From: Linnemannia elongata
Lineage: Eukaryota > Mortierellomycota > Mortierellomycetes > Mortierellales > Mortierellaceae
Reading direction: 5' to 3'
DNA: 64,000 nucleotides
NCBI GenBank assembly: GCA_036320915.1
Contig: JAXBDG010000009.1
Span: forward strand, 62,001 to 126,000
Positions within the stretch are counted from its first letter, which is position 1. The number at the start of each line of letters is the position of its first letter. Shown here piece by piece: positions 14,248 through 26,404 of the stretch. The translations under genes and the position numbers were made by a program. Under the pieces are notes generated by a model. That model searched no databases. It saw only the letters and a list, made by a program, of their open reading frames with translations, and had not been told where the DNA came from.

Positions 14248-15155
14248 CTAAGGAGCCAAAGCGATAGCCTTAATCTCGATGAGGAGCTTAGGCTACATGG
14301 ACGCGCAAGAGTGGGAGATAGAACGAACGGAGTGCGTAAGTTAATGCGACAAATAGGCATTGAAAATAAAATAAAACATGTAGCAACAGGGTCAAGATAC
14401 TTACAGAGGGCAAAGTCAGGACTCCGACGCAGGTTCTTGAGGGACCGGTCTCGGCATCAAAGTACTCGTTGTAGACCTATATCAATGCAAATTAGTGGCA
14501 AAAACAAATAGGTGTTTAGTCAGTAGTGATCAATCAGTTCGATGAATTGATCAACACTTCAATTGGTAGATGCATAGGGTTGATTTTGATCCCGACTTGG
14601 TTGGTCAATAGTTGTTGCTGTACCTGGTTCATGGCACCATAGTGCTTCATGTCGGTGAGGAAGACGGTCATGTCGACAATGTTGGCAAGTGAGGCGCCCT
14701 GGGACTGGAGGATCACATTGATGCTATAGTTTAGAATGAATGGAGAGAAGGTCCGTCAGGAAGGGTAATTTGCAAGAACAACGTGGTTGACAATCCCTTG
14801 AAGTGATCTTGTGAAAGAGCATACTTTTCGATGACGGCCTTTGTCTGGGCCTTGATATCGAGTTCAAAGGTACCATCCGCATTCTCCTTGACACCCTCGT
14901 ATCTAGCAAAGTTCATACAATAACAGTATTAGTGGTCAGTTGTGCGGGGAGCAGTTTTCTGAAATGCGATAACCGTGAGAACAAAAATTTTGGAATAGTA
15001 AAAAAAGACAGGGAGAGGGAGAGTTACGTGTTATCGAGACGGCGGGAGGAGATGCCAGAGACGTAGATCATTCCATTGGCGATGCGGCCATGGGGGTAAT
15101 GAGCCAAAGCCTGGGCACGGTCCTTGAGGATGATGGGAGTTCCGTTGGTAGACAT
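14248..15155 (-). CDS. RidA/YjgF-family enamine/imine deaminase, 2-aminomuconate deaminase-like
   Basis: Five exons on the minus strand (15155-15028, 14902-14825, 14723-14624, 14476-14405, 14292-14248) give 140 residues, the usual RidA length. Diagnostic segments in order are GRIANGMIYVSGISSRR with DNT, the DIKAQTKAVIENI helix, the GASLANIVDMTVFLTDM strand/helix, the GPSRTCVGV strand with the substrate-binding Arg, and LLIEIKAIA near the end. The SGISSRR-DNT block and the overall pattern are closer to 2-aminomuconate deaminase-type members, which act in tryptophan/2-aminophenol catabolism, than to the Hmf1/Mmf1 housekeeping type. This subfamily call is inference from remembered family patterns. 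All four introns preserve the frame and have GT..AG ends. The gene is divergent from VPS23, sharing a ~0.8-kb promoter interval. Confidence 0.85.
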
Positions 15156-15956
15156 TGGTTTCTTGTGATGTTGGTTGGTGGCTGGGTTGGAGGGGGAGGA
15201 AGGGGGTGTTGGGTGTTGGGTGTTGGGGGTGAAGAGAGAGGAAGGAGAAAAAAAAAAATGGACGAGGCACGACTGAAGATTCTTAAATAAGGTAATACCT
15301 CTTAAGCAAAGAAGTCGTTAGTCATTCTTCAAGGGTGGTGAGCAAGGGTATCGATGTCGTTTTGTTTTCTTTTACCATGGTTTTTATAGGTCAATTGAAT
15401 AGGAGTGAGATTAGTTAGCCATGTCTTCTCCTCTACGAGCAAGGTAGATTAAAAGAAAGAACAAAAAGAAAAGAAGACGTGTAGTATATAGCTATGAACA
15501 TGTGCGTGAGTGTGAACACGTCGCGTTCACTCCTTTCGTTTCTATTTGTAGCAGCAGCAGCAGCAGCGTGCTAGATCTATGTGCAAAAATCAACATCCTT
15601 TTTTGAATGGGCGTATGACAGTCATATCCTTCCTCCGTCGACCCTTCCGTTCATTTCTTCCGTTGTTCAAAGTGCAAATGCGGTCTTGCTTGGCGCACAA
15701 CCCAATCCAATTCTTCGATTCGGTATCTCAGTCTAGTCAATGCCCACATATACAAACATCACCATTCATTGCACATAATTTTTCCACCTTCCTTCCTGGA
15801 ACGGTGTCTAGTGTTTTGCTCTCACTTTTAAACTTTCCCCTCTTTATTTTTTTTTTCTGCTTCTTTTCCTTTTCCTTTTCCTTTTTTGCTACACGCCACC
15901 ATCAACAACTCACTTGCACAGCACACTCACTCTAACACACAACAACAACAGCCGAC
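15156..15956. other. Divergent promoter interval between RidA-like and VPS23 genes
   Basis: The VPS23-proximal half is rich in C/T with long T tracts, and a short CAG run occurs at about 15551. No gene seen. Confidence 0.5.
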
Positions 15957-18064
15957 ATGGATCCAGAGATTGCAGGATGGCTCCAAAGTGTCCTCAGGAC
16001 TATCGGCGTATGTCTTGAGCCTCTCTTCCTATCTTCTCGTCACGCACACCACTTACGCCATAACCCATGCCAGGGTCACGCCATCTGACAATGCTCAATC
16101 TCCTTGTCACACTGGCAAGCATGCAACATACCATGGTCACAACACACTGCAAGACAGACAGGACATCAGTCAACTAACCTCTCTACACCTCCGTCACTCA
16201 TTGACCATGCTATTTAACCAACATAGTACCAGCACAGGGACCGGATGTACGCTGATGTCGAGTCAGTGTTGAGACTCTTTCAAAACTTTCTTGTGCCCAA
16301 GGCAGAAACTTACAGTATGACGTGTTCATCCCCGCGCCTTGTTCCTATACTACCTTTTTGCTTACCGAGTGAGCCACGCTGAAACTTCACACAAAGAAAG
16401 CACTCCTACTGACCACCCTTTCCTTACCTTGGCATTCTTTAGCTCACGACGATGGACGCTCGCAACTGCTGTTATCACTTATTGGCACCGTACCGATCGT
16501 CTATCAGTCAGCGACATACAACATCCCAGTCGCATTTTGGTTACCTACCTCATACCCTTCAGTGGCGCCCATAGTCTTTGTGACCCCAACAGCATTGATG
16601 CTCGTCAAGGCAGGAAAATATGTCGACATCAGTGGACGATGCTACCACCCTTACCTCGCCTACTGGAGCAACAGGAGCGATGTGAGTGCTTCTATCTGCA
16701 CAAGCCTACGTCTGCCATGCGGCGTGAGAACAGTGCTGTGTGTTCGAGGGCGCAGGGAACACAAAGAGCACAAGGATACGGACACGCTTTGCTAACGACT
16801 ATGAGGCCATGTCTTTCTGTATTTTTCCTCCTTTGTTCCGTAGTCCAATCTTGTGGAACTCATTGGCATCATGCAAGGAGTCTTTTCTCAGGAACCACCA
16901 GTCTATGCCAAATCCAATGTCTCTTCTCAGCAGCAGCAACAACAGCAGCAACAGCAGCAGCAACAGCAGGGCAGCCCAACTGTCGGAGGAGGATATCCTT
17001 CGCCCACCACATCTGTAAGCGACATTGACCTGGACTGGACCCTGAAGAAGTGTCCATGGAGACCGTCTCATGCACAGGATGAATGTGCTTGATATTAACA
17101 GCATTACCTCATTGGATCTTATCTAACGGAATAGCTGAGACCAGCCCCTCCCATTTTGTCATACACGTCAAGACAGACCAACTCATCCGCCATGTCGTCG
17201 TCACAACAACAGCCCTCCGACCTCTCTCAGCAACAGCAGAATCGATACCCTACAACGTCCAACTTTGGACTGTCGACCCAACAACTCTCCCCACAACAGG
17301 CACAACTCTACACCAAACTCCAGTCAGCGCTTTTGGAGTTCAATACGGCATCGTCCCGTGAAATGGATAACCTTGTCAATGTCAACAAGCAGCTCAACGA
17401 TGCCGAAAACAGGACCAAAGCCGAGCTTCAGAGTCTTAGAGACCTTGGTGTAAGGCATTCCCTTGGGTATTCACGACTTCATCAAGGCGGTTTTGCCCAT
17501 GCAAAAAGATTGCAAGGCTAACGGTCATTCTCATTTCATTCACGTTTATAGACCAAGATTCAGCACAATATCGTGACGCTGAACAGATGCACTGAGCAGC
17601 TGAACGCCAAGATTGAGCAGATCAGGACGTGGCCAGAGGAGCCAGTGGACGAGATTATTTGCGGCAGCAGTGTCGTTCACAACCAGTAAGAGACTTTACT
17701 CTCATTTTCGTATCTCCGTCGCGGATGCATACCCTCACAGCTGTGCTCATGAACTTCACACTGACGCCCCTTTACGTTCTTCTTGGCGGTATCTAGACTC
17801 TTTGAGTTGGTAGCAGAAGAGATTGCGATCGAGGACACCATCTACTATCTCGATCAAGCACTCAGCCAGGACAAGGTCGAGCTGAACGCCTACATGAAGG
17901 TGAGATCTGGTTCTCTCCAATACCTCCTCATTTTCAGGCTTTGAACTATTATTAACCGTACCTTTTGTTCAATTGCATAGCATGTTCGGAACCTGTCGAG
18001 GGAGCAATTTATGAAGAAGGCGCTGATCAAAAAGGTGAAGGCCCAGCTTGGACATGTAGAGTAG
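15957..18064 (+). CDS. VPS23: ESCRT-I subunit Vps23/TSG101
   Basis: Eight exons (15957-16007, 16227-16314, 16443-16681, 16844-17014, 17135-17449, 17552-17685, 17797-17899, 17981-18064) give 394 residues, very close to yeast and human homologs. Exons 1-4 encode the UEV ubiquitin-binding domain, with LIGTVPIVYQSATYNIPVAFW, a TP motif and GKYVDISGRCYHPYL. The E2 active-site Cys position lies in a non-catalytic context, as expected for UEV. A (CAG/CAA)n-encoded polyglutamine run follows at about residue 155. Next come a Pro/Ser linker, a coiled coil (residues ~230-320) and the C-terminal steadiness box (ELVAEEIAIEDTIYYLDQAL to the end). The protein sorts ubiquitinated cargo into multivesicular bodies and recruits ESCRT-III via the other ESCRT-I subunits. 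The tiny 51-nt first exon is supported by frame and by the MDPEIAGWL start. Confidence 0.93.
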
Positions 18065-19541
18065 AGAGGTTTACGTTTCTCCGTCTATAAAAAAAACAAC
18101 ATACAAACATGCAAGCCATGTCCCCGCGTAGTTTTATGGTGGTGCATGTCATCGGTTGATGGATTATAGCGCCAATGGGCATGCATGCGTTTGGATGTCT
18201 GACCCATGACAGTGCTTACTTTATTACTCCGCAATTCCGCGTATACAGAGGTATGTCATGCAAACAAACAAGCAAGCAAAGCGAAGGGCAGCATGTATAT
18301 GTACTGTTCAAGTTTTCGGAAGAGAAGAGGGGGGAATGGCAACAGCACTTGTTTTATTTGGAGCCCGTTTTTGTTCTTCTTCTGGCCCTCTGCCCTTGTC
18401 ATCATTCGCCTCTTTTCCATTCCTCATTTTTCCTCGCTTTCTCTCTGTTCTGTATTCTCGTCTCAACCCCACCAAACTCTATTGAGTTCGAGTATGTCAG
18501 CAGGGCGTATTGTATTTGCTCGTCGAGGTAGTCCGTGGAAAGGCGAAAGTGGCGGCAAGAGTGATGTGATGCGACCACTCCCTTTTTTACTCGTTTTTTT
18601 TTTTCTTTCTTTTTAACTAAGCAACACCTGGAAGTACTTCTCGTCATGACTGATTCAGGTACAGGAAGGACTAAGCCATTGGGGAGTGTACCTTTTTACC
18701 GAGAGTGCAGTTGGAATGATTTTTCGCGTCAGGCATGACAACCCTTGAGAACCTCAACTGTGTTCAAGAAAGGAAAACGAGGGTATGAGTGAAAGAGGAT
18801 ATAGGAAACAAAAAAAAGGCAAGGAGGAGACAGAGAGAGTCGTTCTCTTGATGCTGTCAGCAACATCAAGAAGAAGGAAAAGGAAGAGGGCGAGGGGAAG
18901 GGGAAGGGAAGGAGGAGCAAGAAGGGAAAAAAAAGAGAAAGAGATGGAAATGTTGGCAAAAGGCACGTCACTTTCAGGAAGGGGGAGAAAGAAAGAGTAT
19001 TTTTGGCGCCCTTTTTTTCGTTCTCAAAAGATTTCTTCTTTTTCCTTCTTCCGCACTCCACTTCACTCCCCCTTCCTCACAGGTAAGCAACCAAACAATA
19101 GCTGTTTAGATTTCAAAAAAACTCATCCTCATCGGAACCAACATAGTCAACAGACAACAAAACAGCAAAGTACGAGCACACGCAGAGGAAGGATGAACGG
19201 AGACTGCAACAACAACAACAACTCGCTCTCTTCGTCTTTCATCGGAACATCGGGAAGGGACTCGGTTTATTATTGGCGTGTCGCGTCTCATCGCGAAGAT
19301 CAGCAGGGGTAGCAAAACACACACCTCCCTCCTCGGAGTCACGGAAAAGAGATGGATCTACTTTCGACCCGTTCTTTTTTTTTTTCTTTTTCTTTTACAC
19401 GCTCAACAGCAACAAGGAACAGCGAGGAGCATTCATAAGGAAAGAAGGGACAACAAAGCATAAAAGAACAAAGGGGCCACGGAAGACTAACTATCCAACT
19501 TTTTCTCACACTATTCCACCATGATAAATAGATCTAGTACA
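18065..19541. other. Intergenic region / VDAC promoter and leader
   Basis: No recognisable gene. A strong donor-like site (CAG|GTAAG) lies at 19081 and AG acceptor-like sites lie just before the VDAC ATG (19532-19537), so a 5'-UTR intron is possible. The plus strand is purine-rich at 18800-18960. Confidence 0.45.
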
Positions 19542-21052
19542 ATGGCTTTCACCACCATCCCCGTTCCCTTCGCTGACGTCGGCAAGTCCGCCAACGACCT
19601 CCTCGGCAAGGACTTCCCCGTCGGACAGACCAAGCTCGAGCTCAAGACCGTTGCCCCCAACGGCGTTGTACGTTTTTTTTCTCTTGCTCTTTGTTGTTGC
19701 TTTTATGGGTGTTGTTGCTTTGTTTGTTTGTTCGTTGCTATGCCATGCCCCCTTCGCTCCTCCTTTTTGGACCATCCGTTCTTGTTGCGTTTTTTTCCTT
19801 CGGAACGGAAGGGGGTGATTATTGCCCGAGGATGTCTGATGTGAACATGGCAAAGGGGCAGCATCGTACCGGACAACAATGAAAAAAAAAAGGAAAAGTA
19901 TCCAAGTGTTTGACTCGATAGGACAATGACCACTAACCGTTTTTTTTTCTCCTTTCTTTTTTGTTCAACTTATTATGTTGTTACCAACCTGGCTCCCCTG
20001 TGCCCCATGTTATGCCTTTCAAAAATGACGACATATCTTTTCTTGATGGTCCAACTTGTCCTTTCTGTGTCTATTTCTCTGACTCGTCCTCTGTCCTCTG
20101 TCCTCTGTCCTCCGTGGCCAAATCTTTTTTATTTTTGTGTTCCTGTGATGTGATCGCGTCTTTTCGGAATAATCCTCGCGGTCACCTCCTTTGTCACAAC
20201 AACATATCATCGACACATGCAACACAACATACAACATACAACATTCAACCACCTATTCAATACAATTGACATCCGTCAAAACAGACCTTCAACGTTCTCG
20301 GTAACCAGGACAACAAGTCGGGAGCCATCAACGGTGAGCTCAAGACAAAGTACGTCGACTTCAAGAACGGCTTGACCGTCACCGAGGCCTGGACCACCGG
20401 CAACCTCCTCACCACCCAGATCGAGCTCGAGAACAAGGTCGCCAAGGGCTTGAAGTTGGACATCACCGGAGGCTTCCTCCCCTCCGAGGGCAAGAAGAAC
20501 GCCAAGGTCGGCGTCCAGTACAAGAAGCTCGGCTTCAACACCCGCGCCTACCTCGACCTCTTCAAGGGCCCCACCTTCACCGGTGATGTCGTCGTCGGCC
20601 GTGACGGCTTCATCGTCGGAGGTGACCTCGCCTACGACGTCGGTGGATCGTACATCACCCGCTTCGCTGCCGCTGCTGGTTACACCGCCCCCGAGTACTC
20701 TGTTGCTCTCCACGCCCACAACTCGTTCAAGGTCTTCTCGGCCTCGTACTACCACCGCATTAACGCCGATCTCGAGGTCGGTGGTAAGGGTGTCTGGGAC
20801 TCCAAGGCTGCCCCCGCCTCGGCCGAGAAGGGTCACGCCAAGGCCCCCGTTGCCCTTGAGGTTGGTGCCAAGCTCTACCTCGACCGCGATGCCTTTGTCA
20901 AGGCCAAGGTCAACAACGCCGGTGTCCTCGGTCTCGGATACACCCAGGCTCTCCGCAAGGGCGTCAAGGTCTCTGTTGGTGGTCTCTTTGACACCACCAA
21001 GTTGAACCAGGCTGCCCACAAGGTCGGCGTCTCCTTCGTCTTTGAGGCATAA
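19542..21052 (+). CDS. POR1: Mitochondrial outer-membrane porin (VDAC)
   Basis: Two exons (19542-19667, 20285-21052) give 297 residues. The N-terminus PVPFADVGKSANDLLGKDF matches the porin N-terminal helix. The rest is an alternating beta-barrel pattern with KGLKLDITGGFLP, DLFKGPTFTGDVVVG, SASYYHRIN, a VKAKVNN-GVLGLGY strand and the closing AAHKVGVSFVFEA strand, all typical of eukaryotic porins. It forms the metabolite channel of the outer mitochondrial membrane. Codon use is extremely biased to C-ending codons, indicating high expression; this bias also keeps the antisense strand open. An in-frame upstream ATG at 19521 would add seven residues (MINRSST), but the 19542 start fits the family N-terminus better. 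The single intron is long (617 nt). Confidence 0.95.
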
Positions 21053-22009
21053 ATGTCTTTTTTTCCTTCCTAGTTTCTCTCTTCCCAACTTCTTTCTTTC
21101 ATTGCGCCCATCTGTAATAAAATAAATCCGCTTGAACAGACACCGTTTTTCTGCCATGTCAGTTGCCATTGCAAGGTTCCTGGGTTGTTCCTATCCATCT
21201 ACCAAGCATAAATGATTATAAAGGTCCTCATAGGTATATAATCCAGGACACCTTTGCTTTTTTTTTTTTTTGTTTGTTCTTTGTTCGCGAATACGGAGCA
21301 GACGTGGATTCGCTCAGAGGACAGGGTATTGTTATGAACAAACGATGAGAACACAATGGTCGTCGTACAAGTCAATGCCAGAGGATAGAAAGAGAAGTGG
21401 ATGAAGCTGTTCTTTTTATTCAATGAGTTTATGAACCGAGGAACGATTGTCGGTAGGAGTTGTTCTTTCCTTGTTTTTGTGATTTGTGTTTTTCTGTTTC
21501 GATGGAAGAAATATGCAGATGCGATGGGGGTATGTGCATGGCATGGAATAAAGTCCATTCCCCTCCCTCCTGTTCTCCCCAACATACATCCACCCCTCCT
21601 CTCATTGCTATAGTTGAGGACAGTTTCCAGCCACAACCAACGAGCCAACCACAGACAAGTCCATGTCCAACGGGCCGATAGATTCAGTACACATTCGACG
21701 CAACCACTCCCTCACAACTTCGCTGTTCCCACATCACTGTGTGCGCACAGTCAATTCCCTATTGCCCACTCAACCCCTAACACCTTAGCGTTCACCTTTT
21801 TTTTCTATTTTCTTTTTTTTTCTTTCTTTTCTTCTTTCATCCTTTTCCTTCCGTTCTCTCATTCCTCCCCCCTCTCTCGTCTCTTCTCGCACTCACCTTT
21901 CTTCCTCCCTGCTGGTGATTCGTCCCGCTCGGCTCCTTCGTTTACATTCCCACAATCCGCATCTCCCCCTTTCTTCTTATAGACACAGTCACTTTCACCT
22001 TTTACCTCA
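21053..22009. other. Intergenic region between VDAC and the ABCD gene
   Basis: Long T/C-rich leader-like stretch at 21790-22000. No gene seen. Confidence 0.5.
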
Positions 22010-25000
22010 ATGGCGCCAGTTTTCAGTCTGCCCCTGGGCCTCCACAAAAAGCCCCGGTCAACGCTCGCAGGAATCTCGTTCCTCCTCGCATACGTCATCC
22101 TTCGTCGCCAACAGACCCGCACCAAACGCCGTGCTCGTCGCGCCGCCGCCGCTGCTGCTGCTGCAGGAAAGGATGGTGCAGGAGCAGTAGGTTCTGCAGG
22201 CTCAAGTTCAGGGGAAAAGGGAGGAGTCAAGGCAAGAAGGGTTGGGGTTGATAAACATTTCTTGGAGCAGTTGAAGAAGCTGTTGCCGATTTGTATTCCG
22301 GGGTTCGCGAGTAAGGAAGCGGGACTTTTGGCTGCCCTTGCTACCATCTTGATCGCCAGGTAACTGTCTAGGAAAGGGCTGAGTGGTTGAGGAATATATG
22401 AGCTGTGGACTGTGGAGTGGGGGTTGTTATTTGTAATGAGACAGCCCCCCTCCTCCGGTCCCTGGCTGGTTTGCGGAGTTGAATGACGGGCATTGGTTGG
22501 GGCGATTGAGTTTTATTAACGGTCTCCTCTCTTATGTCTTTCGATCGTTGTATTTGACGATGTAGAACGTGGTTGGATGTCTGGTTCTCGGGGTTGAATG
22601 GTGCAGTCGTCAAGGCGATCGTGTCCCGGGACCGCAAGAAGTTCATTGCCAAGGCCATTATCGAGTTTGGCCTTATGATGGTAAGAATCTTTTTTGTTTC
22701 TTTTGCAATAGCGATTGGTTTACTTGTACTGTGTGGTAGTAAGGGGAGAGAATGACTGCATGATGGGGTTGATATGGTGTTCTGTACTGAGAGTGCTTGG
22801 ATGCATAGAAAAGTAAAGGGCGACAGAATGATGAAAGAGAACAAGGCAACGGAGATTGCGCTCCATCACATGGATGGAGAAATCGATGTTCATTCTTATT
22901 TGTTGGCGACTCTTTCCTGGGGTCTGTTATTTATTTACTTTGTACATTTTTTTTTGCTGTCCGTGTACGACAAACTAACGCATGGACATTGTACCCATGG
23001 CATTCGGTATATTCTTTCTTTCTTTTTTTTCTTCTTTCATACGTGCATTATCGTGCATAGTGGCCCATGAGTGTGGTCAACAACTCGCTCAAGTTCACCA
23101 TCAGCGCCCTCGCACTCTCCTTCCGCGAGCGTCTCACCAAGGTAACGATGACTTTGATTCAGTACGATCGTGACATGTTTATCGTGTTACCCACAGACAC
23201 CGTACTCATCAACGACATTCTTCCTCGGCGATCCATTGAACGAAATAGTTTGCACACAACCAGTACTTGGATGGAATCACGTTCTACAAGATCTCCAACA
23301 TCGACAACCGGATCCAGAACGCCGATCAGCTCTTGACTCAGGACATTGACAAGTTTGCTGATAACCTCAGTCACTTGTACTCGGATATTGCCAAACCCCT
23401 GGTCGACATCGTCCTCTTTGCCTACAAACTTGGAGAAGCCATGTAAGCACACAGCTCGCTTGCCACTTTGATGAAGGTGTATTTTGTTGACAGTTTGCTG
23501 GCATCAGGGCTAACGCGATGCGCTTGGTTGATTTCAATTGGAACTATATAGTGGAGGAGAGGCACCATTCTACATGATCGGGTACTTCTTCCTGTCTGGT
23601 GTCATCCTCCGTGCCCTCTCGCCTCCCTTCGGAAAATGTAATTAGGCCGTTGTGTCCACTTTCTCATCAATCGGAACACGTTCGACATACTTGTTCGCTC
23701 ACAGGAATGACTAACCTCCACCCTTACCCTTTATCGATATGAAATGTAGACACGGCGATTGAACAAAAGTTGGAGGGAGACTTCCGGTTTGCCCACTCGC
23801 GTATTATCGCTCACTCGGAGGAGATTGCATTCTACAACGGCGCTGAACGCGAGAAAGAGGGTGTCAACACCAGTTTTGACAAAATTGCGCGTCATGTCCG
23901 CAAGGTCTACTCGATGCGCTTCGCCAACGGTATCTTGGACTCTGTCCTTGTGAAGTACTGTGCTACCATGACCGCCTACTAGTAAGTTCTCCTTTTCGCA
24001 TTTTTGGAACCTTTGTTCATTTGGTCACGATTGGCAAATTTTTTGTTGGTGCTGACTGACATATTCTTCTTGCTACCTCTTTCTAGTCTCTTGGCTCGCC
24101 CAGTCTTCGACCCTGCTTATGGTATGCTGCCAGTTGCACTCGAATGTGAATGAAATGCACATCAACCCCCACTTATTATTGACAAGGTCAAACATATTTT
24201 TGTCTTTCTCTTTGTTCATAATAGCCACGGAGCATATGGGCCGCGTTTCGGCTGATCCTACCAAGATTGTCGAGGACTACTCCAGGAACTGTAAGTCACT
24301 CAAAAATGAACCTATGAACCAAACATGCGATGAAAAGCAAAGGCTTGTTCCCTTAGGTTTGGAGATAACTAATCACTATTTACTATGGCGACATATTGCA
24401 ATAGCGGGATACTTGGTGAACCTGTCGCAGGCTGTGGGCCGTTTGATCCTCGCAGGACGCGACTTGACTCGTTTCGCAGGATACACTTCTCGAGTCTCCG
24501 AGCTTTTTGAAGTCCTGGATGATATCAAGAAGGGCCGTTATGAGAGGACTATGGTTGCCAAGGCTGACGGTGCTTCGTCCCAGAGTGCCAGTGTCAACAC
24601 TAATGACTTGAAGGGCAGAGTAGTGACCCAAGATGGCGTGATTGTGTTTGACAAGGTGCCTATTGTCACGCCCAACAATGATGTTCTGGTTAAGGAGCTT
24701 AGCTTCAAGGTCACCCGTGGAACTGATGTTATCATCGCTGGACCCAACGGTAAGCCTTTTTGCCTTTTTTTTTTTCTTTTTTTTTTTTTAAATTGCAGAA
24801 GAGAGTACGTATGGAAAACAGCCTAGAAAGGAGCCTTTGAAACTCATGCAATACCGTTTCTCTATCAACGTGTGTGAAAATAGGATGCGGAAAGTCGTCG
24901 CTATTCCGTATTTTGGGCGACTTGTGGCCACTTTTCGGAGGCACGGTGACCAAGCCCCACCCCTCGAAGCTGTTCTATGTGCCTCAGAAGCCCTACCTGG

Positions 25001-25644
25001 CCTTGGGAACCTTCCGCGACCAAGTTATTTACCCCGATACCAAGCAGCAGGCTCTTGCCAAGGGGTTCACGGATAAGAAGCTTGTTGAGTTGTTGAGTGT
25101 TGTTCATTTGGGATATTTGATTGATCGTGAGGGTGGATGGGATTCTGTCCAGGATTGGGCTGATGTGTAAGTATTTTGTTCTATTCCTTTTGGTGGCACG
25201 TTTTGAGTGGGTATGATTAGTTGTTTTGGAAGCAACTCAAAATTAACGCGTCCATTTTTTTTTCCTTGTGTAACGAACTATAGCCTTTCAGGAGGAGAGA
25301 AGCAGAGGGTAGCAATGGCACGCCTCTTTTACCACCGACCCCAATTCGCAATTCTGGATGAATGCACTTCAGCGGTCAGTATCGACGTCGAAGGAATCAT
25401 GTACGAACACGCCCGGGCCTCTGGAATCACACTCTTCACGGTCTCGCATCGCCCATCCCTGATCCGATACCATGAGTACCTGTTGCGGTTTGATGGCGAG
25501 GGCAATTATCAGTTTAGAAAGTTGGGAAAGGAGGATGTCCAGCAGACTGCGTTTGGGTTCGGACATGGCAAGACAAAGAAGATTCGCAAGTTGGAGGATG
25601 AGGCTGCGGAGGGTGAGGATGCTGACACTGAGAACAGCGTGTAA
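22010..25644 (+). CDS. Peroxisomal ABC half-transporter, ABCD/PMP70 family
   Basis: Eleven exons (22010-22359, 22566-22680, 23061-23141, 23249-23442, 23552-23637, 23750-23981, 24087-24121, 24225-24290, 24405-24749, 24884-25166, 25284-25644) give 715 residues. The N-terminus is basic and Ala-rich. The transmembrane domain carries ABCD landmarks, including [21 protein letters not shown] and the [10 protein letters not shown] motif. The nucleotide-binding domain has Walker A GPNGCGKSS (~499-507), the ABC signature LSGGEKQR (~597), Walker [11 protein letters not shown] (~617) and the H-loop [27 protein letters not shown] and GGWDSVQDW are near-identical to the PMP70/ABCD3 type. Known members dimerise in the peroxisome membrane and import fatty acyl-CoA substrates. 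The C-terminal tail is acidic and lineage-specific. Confidence 0.93.
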
Positions 25645-25761
25645 AATTTGGGGGGAAAGTATATAGTGTGTGGGATTGGATGAAAGCGTCTTTTTATTGT
25701 GGTCTTTTCTTTGACCATGCTTTCTTCTTTTCCCAGAAACAAAATAAAAAAAAAAGAACAT

Positions 25762-25762
<1 letters not shown>

Positions 25763-25795
<33 letters not shown>
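25763..25795. repeat. Poly(A) tract, about 33 nt
   Basis: A run about 120 bp past the ABCD stop codon, in the convergent gap with the I78 gene. Confidence 0.9.
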
Positions 25796-25798
<3 letters not shown>

Positions 25799-25865
25799 CG
25801 CAAGGCCCTAAAACAAAAGCAAAACGTAAAAAACAAAAAAAAAAGAAAACATCTCCACCTCTTGA

Positions 25866-26204
25866 TTAACCGCAATAGACGCTCTCAACAGCACCCGTCC
25901 GATCGAGCAAAACCGTCAACCTCTGGGGATAATAGTCACTAGCGAAAAACTCCCCAAAAGGTACAATCCTTTGTTGAGGAAAAGTGTCCTTGAGCCGTTT
26001 GAGTGTGCTGTCGCTGTCGAGGTTTTTGGGGTCAAACCTTTGTCCTGCCAATCGGGGCGCCCATTCTTTGAGGAGGCTGGAGCAGTCTCCTGCGATGGGG
26101 GGGACGGGGGTCTCGACGGGTAAGGGAGATGCGGTGGTGGTGGTTGAGGGCGTGAGGACGAGGTAGGCGCAGAGAAGTGCGATTCCGGTCCAAGAAAGCT
26201 TCAT
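25866..26204 (-). CDS. Secreted peptidase inhibitor, I78-family-like
   Basis: Single exon, 112 residues. Residues 1-25 form a signal peptide (MKLSWTG followed by a Leu-rich core). A Thr/Pro spacer leads to the mature domain, which starts at Cys41. The mature domain shows the inhibitor I78 pattern: C near the start, an AGQ (usually VGQ) segment, a central VPFGE-x4-DY element, PQRLTVLLD, a Gly turn and a terminal YCG with the partner Cys111. Family members inhibit serine peptidases such as subtilisins, with the two Cys forming a disulfide. Assignment rests on motif resemblance only. It also loosely resembles the potato-inhibitor-I fold, but the terminal CG and D-Y-x-P-x-RL order favour I78. A TATA-like AT stretch sits 30-36 bp before the ATG. 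The gene lies beside two cell-wall enzymes on the same strand. Confidence 0.7.
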   Translation of the reverse strand: MKLSWTGIALLCAYLVLTPSTTTTASPLPVETPVPPIAGDCSSLLKEWAPRLAGQRFDPKNLDSDSTLKRLKDTFPQQRIVPFGEFFASDYYPQRLTVLLDRTGAVESVYCG

Positions 26205-26371
26205 TTTTTTTTCTATTAGGATGAATGGTTATTTTTTATATTTCAGTCAACGTTTTGTAGAGTTAGGTACATGACACCATAAGTAGAAAACAAGTGTGTG
26301 CCTTTTCTACTTACCTGACGAGCAAATGAGAATAGTGCAAGGTTGTGGGATGCTGGAACGTTGTAAAAAAC

Positions 26372-26404
<33 letters not shown>

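Noticed and set aside
20276..21169. 297-codon minus-strand ORF opposite the VDAC exon
   Set aside because: Antisense openness produced by the strong C-ending codon bias of VDAC; sequence is Gly/Val/Asp/Leu monotone without motifs.
25763..25795. A tract after the ABCD gene as a sign of retroposition
   Set aside because: The upstream gene has ten introns, so it is not a processed copy.
25866..26204. Potato inhibitor I (I13) assignment for the small secreted protein
   Set aside because: The N- and C-terminal Cys positions and the closing CG fit I78 better.
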